Assembly: GCA_023433925.1 (NCBI GenBank)
Contig: JAEYTO010000037.1
Location: 1-26,346, forward strand
Source: Pseudomonadota bacterium
GTDB lineage: Bacteria; Desulfobacterota; Desulfovibrionia; Desulfovibrionales; Desulfovibrionaceae
Reading direction: 5' to 3'
DNA: 26,346 nucleotides
The position numbers and the translations under genes were made by a program. The notes beneath the pieces are model-generated. The model did no database searches. It was given only the letters and a program-made list of their open reading frames with translations, and was not told the DNA's origin. Within the stretch, counting starts at the first letter, position 1; the number at the start of each line of letters is the position of its first letter. Positions 21,494 through 26,346 of this stretch are shown here, piece by piece.

Positions 21494-22072
21494 CTAGTAC
21501 CGCCCGACCACCAGATCTTCCAGGCTCCGCTTGGGCACGTGGTGCGCGCCCGCCTCGTCGCGCCAGTAGCGGACATCGCCGTCGGGCCCCAGGGGCTCCA
21601 CGGTCACGGTCTCGGCCGGGACGCCCAGGGCCAGGACCAGCAGAATCTCGAACCCGGCGGGCACCGGGATGACCCCGGCCAGGCGCGGCTTGTCGATGTT
21701 GCCGATCATGCAGCCTCCGAGGCCGCGCTCCACCGCCCCGAGCAGCATGGTCTGCGCCGCTATGCCCTGGTCGGTGGCCGTGAACTTGCGGTGCTTCTCG
21801 TCGCCCAGAATAATGACATAGGCCGCGGGCCGCTCGCCCTCGGCCGGACCGGGCCAATCCTTGAGATAGGCCGCCCAGCCCAGGGTCGGGAAGACCTCGG
21901 CCGTCTTGGCCGGGTCCGCCACCAGCACGTACCGGAGCGGCTGCATGTTCGCCGCCGAGGCCGTCAGCCGGGCCAGGCCCGCCAGGTCATTCAGGGTCTC
22001 CAGGCCGATAGGCTCCCCTTGCCGAAACCGCCGATAGCTCCGGCACCGCGCCACAAGCTCCGCCATGCGCAC
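21494..22072 (-). CDS. Nitroreductase-family flavoprotein
   Basis: This 192-residue protein has the features of FMN-dependent NAD(P)H nitroreductases: the phosphate-binding RCRSYRRFRQG near the N-terminus, SAANMQPLRYVLVAD, DQGIAAQTMLLGAVERGLGG, and the late ILLVLALGVPAE. They act as dimers that transfer two electrons to nitro compounds, quinones or similar acceptors, and the natural substrate is not predictable. AGGAGG lies seven bases before a GTG (22072), which I take as start. The ATG two codons later is possible but spaced less well. The longer frame starting at 22123 lacks a binding site. It lies 100 bases downstream of the octaheme cytochrome gene on the same strand, so read-through from that operon is possible. 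Confidence 0.88.
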   Translation of the reverse strand: MRMAELVARCRSYRRFRQGEPIGLETLNDLAGLARLTASAANMQPLRYVLVADPAKTAEVFPTLGWAAYLKDWPGPAEGERPAAYVIILGDEKHRKFTATDQGIAAQTMLLGAVERGLGGCMIGNIDKPRLAGVIPVPAGFEILLVLALGVPAETVTVEPLGPDGDVRYWRDEAGAHHVPKRSLEDLVVGRY

Positions 22073-22172
22073 GTGTCTTCCTCCTGGTGTGAAATGACTG
22101 CCGTTACCGGGCTCCATATTCAAGCGTCATGCCACTGGAGATCGCGGCCGGCGGCCTCGTGAAGACTGGGGG

Positions 22173-23552
22173 CTAGCCTCCGGCCTTGCCCGTCTGCTGG
22201 CCATCCCCGCGCTGCTCCTTGCGCTCCTTGCGCATCTTGGCGGCCATCTCCGAGATGGCCGTGCGGTCCTGGACCATCTCGCTCCAGCCGTACCAGAAGG
22301 TGTAGTCCGGGTTCTGGTGGAAAGAGCCCTGGAACGTGCGCATGCGGTGCTCCAGGAACATGCGCCACAGACGGACCTCGATCATCGTGGGAGCGTCCTG
22401 GAAGGTCAGCAGGTCCGGGTAGGCGAAGGCGTAGCTCTTGGGCTTGCGCAGCACGCCGTCCTGGTAGAGCGCGGCCACCTCGCGGATGGACCCGGCCAGC
22501 AGGTTGTCGGCGATGCGGATCATCTCGTCGCCCTTATGCAGCTCCTCGCGGGCGAAGTGCTCCGAGTGACAGTTGGAGCAGACTTCGATCATCTTCGCGC
22601 GCTCCCGTTGCCAGTCCTCCTCGGTCAGCCTGGCCACCTTGATCGCCTTGAATGCCTCCAGGCGGTCCGTGGGCTTGCCGTCGGGGTCGAGCACGCCGAA
22701 GCCCTTGAGGACGGTCGCGCGGTCCTCGGCCCACTGCTTGTCCCGGGGCAGGGGCAGGCGCACGGCCAGGAAACCCCAGGCGGTCATGACGCCGTGGTCG
22801 CCCTTGGGCATGTGGCAGGTCTGGCACTTGGGCGCGGCGGCCTCCTTGGAGACGGCCCCGGCCTGCTGGAGCATGTAGCGCACGCCGTGCTTGGAGGACT
22901 CCCACATCTCCCACTGCGGATGGTCGAAGCCCATGTGGCAGGTGCGGCAGGCCTGGGGCTCGTTGGCCTCGCGCGTCGAGAATGTGTGCCGGGTATGGCA
23001 GGCGTCGCAGGAGGACAGGCCGTAGCGCACGCCCTGCTCGCGCAGCTTGTCGGCCGTGGCCTCGTCCTTGATGCCGATGGCGTGGCAGCCCGTGCAGCCC
23101 TCCATGCCCTGGAGCAGGGCCATGGGCTGGAAGTGCGTGGTGGGCATGGCCATGACCGAGTCCCAGGCCTGGGCGTGCTTGCCGCCCTGGTACTGCGAGA
23201 CCTGGTCCGGGTGGCACTGCTCGCAGACCTCGGGCGAGGCGAAGGTGGCCTCCTTCCAGTCCTCGGCCGTGGTGTGCTCGCCGCCGTGGCACTGCTCGCA
23301 GCTCACGTCGTTCTGGGCGTGCTTGCTCAGGCTCCAGTCCGTGACCACGGCCGGCGTGACCTGCTTGTGGCACTGCACGCAGTCCTGGGCTCCGCCCGCG
23401 TCCCGGGCGGGCGCGGCGGCCTGCGCCTCTTGCCTTTCCGGCGTGCCCGGAGCCTTTTGCGCGGCCATGGCCGGCTCCGGCGCGAGGAGCGCCAGGAGCA
23501 TCATCACAGTCAGGCAGGCCAGCGCCGGATGGACAGACATGCGGATCTTCAC
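22173..23552 (-). CDS. Octaheme c-type cytochrome of the hydroxylamine-oxidoreductase (HAO) type
   Basis: This 459-residue periplasmic cytochrome has a signal peptide (about 1-31, ending AMA-A) and eight CxxCH haem sites, at C58, C85, C110, C153, C182, C202, C243 and C325. Seven sites lie in the first 250 residues and the eighth is 80 residues later, the spacing of HAO-like octahaem proteins. The C-terminal block EHRMRTFQGSFHQNPDYTFW, followed by YGWSEM, is also HAO-like. Relatives oxidise hydroxylamine or hydrazine, or in reductive branches act on nitrite or hydroxylamine. Direction here is unknown. Reduction or detoxification fits a strict anaerobe better. Translation starts at GTG 23552, with AGGAGGG five bases upstream. 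It is second in an operon, 17 bases after the hemerythrin gene. Confidence 0.9.
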   Translation of the reverse strand: MKIRMSVHPALACLTVMMLLALLAPEPAMAAQKAPGTPERQEAQAAAPARDAGGAQDCVQCHKQVTPAVVTDWSLSKHAQNDVSCEQCHGGEHTTAEDWKEATFASPEVCEQCHPDQVSQYQGGKHAQAWDSVMAMPTTHFQPMALLQGMEGCTGCHAIGIKDEATADKLREQGVRYGLSSCDACHTRHTFSTREANEPQACRTCHMGFDHPQWEMWESSKHGVRYMLQQAGAVSKEAAAPKCQTCHMPKGDHGVMTAWGFLAVRLPLPRDKQWAEDRATVLKGFGVLDPDGKPTDRLEAFKAIKVARLTEEDWQRERAKMIEVCSNCHSEHFAREELHKGDEMIRIADNLLAGSIREVAALYQDGVLRKPKSYAFAYPDLLTFQDAPTMIEVRLWRMFLEHRMRTFQGSFHQNPDYTFWYGWSEMVQDRTAISEMAAKMRKERKEQRGDGQQTGKAGG

Positions 23553-23569
23553 GGCTTCCCTCCTGGGGT

Positions 23570-24130
23570 TTACGGCGAGACGCCGGCCATCTCCTGCTCG
23601 TGCTCCTCGACAAGCTGTCGATAGCGCTCGTGAAAAACGCGCCTCTCGAACTCGTCGAACTCGCGGAGCATGGCCTCCTGCTCGTTCGCGCCGAAGAAGC
23701 GCATGATCTGGTGGAAGTACTCCTTGTCCTCGCTGCGGATATGGCGCGGATAGAATTCCCCGAGCCTCCGGAGGGCGTCCATGATGCCCCCCACGCTCTC
23801 CACGCCGCCGCCCGAGCGGCATTCGCGCGCGGCCCGGTCGAGAGAGGCCGTCAGCTCGCGGCCATAGGCGTGCTCCTTGATGAGCCTGTGCGTCAGCTCG
23901 CGGAGGCCCTCGTCCATGCCCTCCTTGGCCAGCACCTCGCGGAAGAGGATGTCCTCCTCCTTGCCGTGGTGGCAGACGTCGGCGTAGTGGCGGATGAAGT
24001 CCACGGCATGGTCGATAAAACGCAGGTCCGGGTCCTCCCCGCGTTCCAGGCGCTCGAGCTCGCGGCCCAGGAGCGCGACCATGCGCTCGATGAGCCTGTG
24101 CTCGTGCATCAGCGGTCCAATGGGCTGCAT
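23570..24130 (-). CDS. Hemerythrin-like HHE-domain protein
   Basis: This 186-residue four-helix protein has the di-iron ligands of hemerythrin-like (HHE) domains: PLMHEHRLIERM near the N-terminus, FIDHAVDFIRHYADVCHHGK followed by EEDILF, LIKEHAYG, and FYPRHIRSEDKEYF. Such domains bind O2 or NO reversibly, or repair iron-sulfur sites under nitrosative stress. The fifth and sixth ligand patterns (HxxxE, HxxxD/E) appear complete. A shorter start at 24130 was chosen because GGGAGG precedes it at about eight bases. A frame reaching to 24247 has no such signal. It is co-transcribed with the octahaem cytochrome, which suggests a joint role in sensing or handling O2, NO or hydroxylamine. Confidence 0.9.
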   Translation of the reverse strand: MQPIGPLMHEHRLIERMVALLGRELERLERGEDPDLRFIDHAVDFIRHYADVCHHGKEEDILFREVLAKEGMDEGLRELTHRLIKEHAYGRELTASLDRAARECRSGGGVESVGGIMDALRRLGEFYPRHIRSEDKEYFHQIMRFFGANEQEAMLREFDEFERRVFHERYRQLVEEHEQEMAGVSP

Positions 24131-24460
24131 GACGCGACCTCCCTTGCCGGGCTCGCCGGCTGGTAATTGCCGCCAATCTGCCACGTTTCGGCGCGCGCGG
24201 GCAACCGGTTCGTTCTCCATGGCAGGAGATCGCGGCTGGACGCGCATCCGGTCCTTCCGCTCTCCGAGCCAGATACGGCCACTCTGGCCAATTTGGCCAA
24301 TACGGCCTTGCGCTCCTCATCTTCTGTGCCATGATCGGGTTCTTCCGGTCTGGACTTGGCCCGCACCTTGGCCTTGGCCTGGCTGGAAGAGCCGCAACGC
24401 AATCCGCGCGGCCGGCGGCAGGCGGGGGAGTCCGAGCGGGAGCGCGAAAAGGAGGCTCGC
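24131..24460. promoter_or_regulatory. Divergent control region with 9-bp tandem repeats
   Basis: This 330-base gap separates the divergent hemerythrin and SRPBCC genes and must contain both promoters, although no clear sigma-70 or sigma-54 pair stands out. At 24268-24312 a 9-base unit beginning GGCC recurs in register: GCCAGATAC, GGCCACTCT, GGCCAATTT, GGCCAATAC, GGCCTTGCG. It contains two copies of the palindrome TGGCCA (24285-24290, 24294-24299). This could be a binding array for a regulator. A further unit-like series of TTGGCC occurs at about 24355-24380. Confidence 0.4.
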
Positions 24461-24988
24461 ATGGCGGAAAAGGGCAAGCATGAGAGGTTCAAAGGCATGG
24501 TGGCCCAGCGGGCCGTGACCGTGGGCAGGCCGCGGGAAGAACTCTACCGCTACTGGCGCGACTTCCGGAACCTGACCTTCATGGAGCACCTCGAAGCGGT
24601 CGCGGTCAGGGACGACGGAACTTCGCATTGGGTAGCCAAGGGCCCGGCCGGAGCCCGCCTCCAATGGGACGCGGCCATCACCAGGGAGAACGAGAACGAG
24701 CGCCTGGACTGGGAGGCTATCAAGGGCTCGGGGATGGTCGGCGGCGGCTCGGTGCTCTTCAAGGATGCGCCGGGCGGCCGGGGGACCGAGCTCAAGGTCC
24801 TCCTGTTCTACGATCCGCCCGGCGGCAATCTCGGCTCGGCCTTCGCCAAGCTCTTCGGCGGCGACCCTTCGCAAATGATCCGCGAGGACCTGCGCCGCTT
24901 CAAGCAGCTCATGGAGACGGGCGAGATTCCGACCATCGAAGGGCAGCCAACCGGCAGGGCCGCGCAACCACGGGAGGGGAGGCCATGA
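24461..24988 (+). CDS. SRPBCC-family (cyclase/dehydrase-like, START-fold) protein
   Basis: This 175-residue soluble protein has the helix-grip pattern of the SRPBCC/polyketide-cyclase group: RAVTVGRPREELYRYWRDFR, FMEHLEAVAV, SHWVAKGPAGARLQWDAAIT, ERLDWEAIKGSGMVGGGSVL and GRGTELKVLLFYDPPGG, then a C-terminal helix with EDLRRFKQLMETGEIPTIEG. The fold makes a deep pocket for hydrophobic ligands, and catalysis is not certain. AAAAGGAGG five bases before ATG 24461 fixes the start. Its stop overlaps the start of the next gene as ATGA, so the two are translationally coupled, and it may bind or present a substrate for the dehydrogenase. This pairing is one I recall from many bacteria, with no assigned pathway. 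Confidence 0.87.
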   Translation: MAEKGKHERFKGMVAQRAVTVGRPREELYRYWRDFRNLTFMEHLEAVAVRDDGTSHWVAKGPAGARLQWDAAITRENENERLDWEAIKGSGMVGGGSVLFKDAPGGRGTELKVLLFYDPPGGNLGSAFAKLFGGDPSQMIREDLRRFKQLMETGEIPTIEGQPTGRAAQPREGRP

Positions 24989-26157
24989 AGGCGGTCTGCT
25001 GGCACGGCAAGCATGACGTGCGCGTGGATGATGTTCCCGAGCCGAAGATACTCAATCTCCATGACGCCATCATCAAGGTCAGCCTCACGGCTCTCTGCGG
25101 CTCCGACCTGCACCTCTACGACGGCTACATCCCGACCATGGAGAAGGGCGACATCATGGGCCATGAGTTCATGGGCGAGGTCGTCGAGGTCGGCCCGGAG
25201 GTCGGCAACCTCGAGGTCGGGGACCGCGTGGTCGTGCCTTTTCCCATATCCTGCGGCCGATGCTGGTTCTGCGAGCACGAGCTGTGGTCCCTGTGCGATA
25301 ATACGAACCCCAACGCCTGGATGGCCGAGAAGATGTACGGCTACTCCGGATCGGGCATCTTCGGCTACTCCCACCTCCTGGGCGGCTACGCGGGCGGCCA
25401 GGCCGAGTACGCGCGGGTGCCCTTCGCCGACGTGGGGCCGGTCAAGATACCCGAGGGCCTGTCCGACGAGCAGGTGCTCTTCCTCTCGGACATCCTGCCC
25501 ACGGGCTACATGGCCGCCGAGAACTGCAACATCCACCCCGGCGACATCGTGGCCGTGTGGGGCTGCGGACCGGTCGGGCAGTTCGCCATCAAGAGCGCCT
25601 ACCTGCTCGGGGCCGAGATGGTCATCGCCATCGACCGCATCCCCGAGCGGCTGTGCCTTGCCGAGCAGTTCGGCGGCGCCAGGACGCTCAATTACGAGCA
25701 GGTCGAGGACATCGTCGAGGCGCTCAAGCAGATGACCGGCGGACGCGGGCCGGATTCCTGCATCGATGCCGTGGGCATGGAGGCCCACGGAACCGGGGTC
25801 GGCATCCTTTACGACAAGATCAAGCAGACCATGCGCCTGGAGACGGACCGGCCCTATGCCCTGCGCGAGGCCATCCAGGCCTGCCGCAAGGGCGGCACGG
25901 TGTCCATCCCCGGCGTGTACGCGCAGTTCGCGGACAAGTTCCCCATCGGCTCGGCCTTTGCCAAGGGCCTGACCTTCAGGATGGGCCAGACGCACGTACA
26001 CAGGTACATGCGGCCGTTGCTTGCGCGCATCGAGAAGGGCGAGATCGATCCCTCGGCCATCATCTCGCACCGGCTGCGCCTGGACGACGCGCCCGAGGCC
26101 TACAGGCGCTTCCGCGACAAGGAGAGCGATCACGTCAAGGTCGTCATGAGGCCCTAG
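24985..26157 (+). CDS. Zinc-dependent alcohol dehydrogenase (formaldehyde-dehydrogenase-like MDR)
   Basis: This 390-residue medium-chain dehydrogenase opens with MKAVCWHGKHDVRVDDVPEP. The catalytic zinc site is C38 (LCGSDLH) and H60-E61 (MGHEFMG). The structural zinc site is the four cysteines C90, C93, C96 and C104. A Rossmann loop follows in VWGCGPVGQF, with VIAIDR marking NAD(H) preference by the acidic residue after the second strand. An inserted stretch around GIGILYDKIKQTM-type sequence (about 265-290) resembles the glutathione-independent formaldehyde dehydrogenase branch. The substrate is not certain; a range of alcohols or aldehydes is possible. The ATG overlaps the upstream SRPBCC stop by four bases, GGAGG lies six to ten bases upstream inside that gene, and terminator hairpins follow. 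Confidence 0.92.
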   Translation: MKAVCWHGKHDVRVDDVPEPKILNLHDAIIKVSLTALCGSDLHLYDGYIPTMEKGDIMGHEFMGEVVEVGPEVGNLEVGDRVVVPFPISCGRCWFCEHELWSLCDNTNPNAWMAEKMYGYSGSGIFGYSHLLGGYAGGQAEYARVPFADVGPVKIPEGLSDEQVLFLSDILPTGYMAAENCNIHPGDIVAVWGCGPVGQFAIKSAYLLGAEMVIAIDRIPERLCLAEQFGGARTLNYEQVEDIVEALKQMTGGRGPDSCIDAVGMEAHGTGVGILYDKIKQTMRLETDRPYALREAIQACRKGGTVSIPGVYAQFADKFPIGSAFAKGLTFRMGQTHVHRYMRPLLARIEKGEIDPSAIISHRLRLDDAPEAYRRFRDKESDHVKVVMRP

Positions 26158-26182
26158 ATGCGCCGAAAGAGCGCAAAACAGA

Positions 26183-26206
26183 GCCCCCGGCCCAAGGGCC
26201 GGGGGC
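26183..26206 (+). terminator. Terminator hairpin after the alcohol dehydrogenase
   Basis: GCCCCCGGCC (26183-26192) pairs with GGCCGGGGGC (26197-26206) over a four-base loop, 25 bases after the stop codon. There is no T-tract. Confidence 0.6.
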
Positions 26207-26232
26207 CAGACTGCCGACAAATCCCCGTTTTT

Positions 26233-26272
26233 GCGAGAGAGGCCCCTTTTTGAAAAAAGGGGCCTCTCTCGC
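26233..26272. terminator. Very long module-B hairpin, 18-bp perfect stem
   Basis: The 18 bases 26233-26250 (GCGAGAGAGGCCCC then T) are the exact reverse complement of 26255-26272, with a TGAA loop. The inner part of each arm is a run of T or A, so the structure works in both directions. It resembles the GAGAG-type hairpins at 3385, 8610, 15955 and 18345, and is the longest of them. Confidence 0.7.
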
Positions 26273-26346
26273 GCTCTCTCCACCAAAAACTTTTGATATT
26301 ATTTCAGCGTATTGCCGGGTGGCGCAGTTGAGAAACGGGGTTCCAA
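26273..26346. other. Right edge, no gene seen; start of another module-A repeat
   Basis: The last 74 bases contain an AT-rich patch (26283-26306) and end in ACGGGGTTCCAA, which matches the beginning of the A hairpin at 18308-18318 and 8829-8839. The rest of the repeat would lie beyond the window, probably with a minus-strand gene ending to its right. Confidence 0.4.

Noticed and set aside
1..26346. CRISPR array, tRNA, rRNA or insertion sequence
   Set aside because: No regularly spaced direct repeats, no cloverleaf with a TTCGA-type arm, and no transposase were seen. The repeats present are palindromic hairpins.

Overview
The window reads as a stretch of chromosome from a GC-rich, anaerobic, sulfate-reducer-like deltaproteobacterium (Desulfovibrionales is the best guess). 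The reasons are an intact uncharacterised 'GAK'-type gene cluster, which I know mainly from that group, an octaheme hydroxylamine-oxidoreductase-like cytochrome beside a hemerythrin, and the typical dense coding with strong AGGAGG ribosome binding sites. This assignment is inference; no rRNA or tRNA is visible.

Layout. (1) 1-1056: the 3' end of a tyrosine-recombinase-type gene, an intrinsic terminator, then about 700 bases without a convincing gene. That stretch holds a cluster of hairpins and two palindromes just upstream of a molybdate/tungstate ABC transporter operon. (2) 1057-3277: modB-modA-modC. (3) 3421-7662: a large M16 peptidase, divergent from a short-chain dehydrogenase, which converges on an MgtC-like membrane protein. 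(4) 7927-8806: an AhpC-type peroxiredoxin with a histidine/cysteine-rich N-terminal extension, followed by a possible 44-residue membrane peptide. (5) 8889-15696, all minus strand: seven closely packed genes, in transcription order XXXCH protein, PHP-like hydrolase, amphi-Trp protein, PhoU-APH fusion kinase, RimK-like ATP-grasp ligase, HprK-related kinase and YvcK/CofD-like protein. (6) 15703-17035: about 1.3 kb with no convincing gene except a weak small ORF. (7) 17036-20291: a periplasmic protein with two PRC-barrels, and the chaperone HtpG. (8) 20395-22072: a protein of unknown function with an HELVH motif, a small zinc-ribbon-like membrane protein, and a nitroreductase. (9) 22173-24130: hemerythrin-like protein plus the octaheme cytochrome as an operon. 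(10) 24461-26157: an SRPBCC protein translationally coupled to a zinc alcohol dehydrogenase, then very strong terminator hairpins.

The most interesting part is region 5. It combines four apparent phosphoryl or ATP chemistries (APH-type kinase fused to PhoU, HprK-type kinase, ATP-grasp ligase, PHP-type phosphoesterase), a YvcK/CofD-like protein related to nucleotide-sugar-binding or phosphotransfer proteins, and two small proteins (amphi-Trp and XXXCH) that appear to share one fold. My inference is that the two small proteins are carriers or substrates for the enzymes, in a pathway that responds to phosphate or carbon state. The component families have been named, but to my knowledge no biochemical function is established for the whole system.

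A second theme is a family of paired GC-rich hairpins ('module A' starting TTCCAA plus 'module B' of GAGAG type) that recurs at gene ends across the window. A third is an oxidative/nitrosative-stress flavour: peroxiredoxin, nitroreductase, HAO-like cytochrome and hemerythrin.
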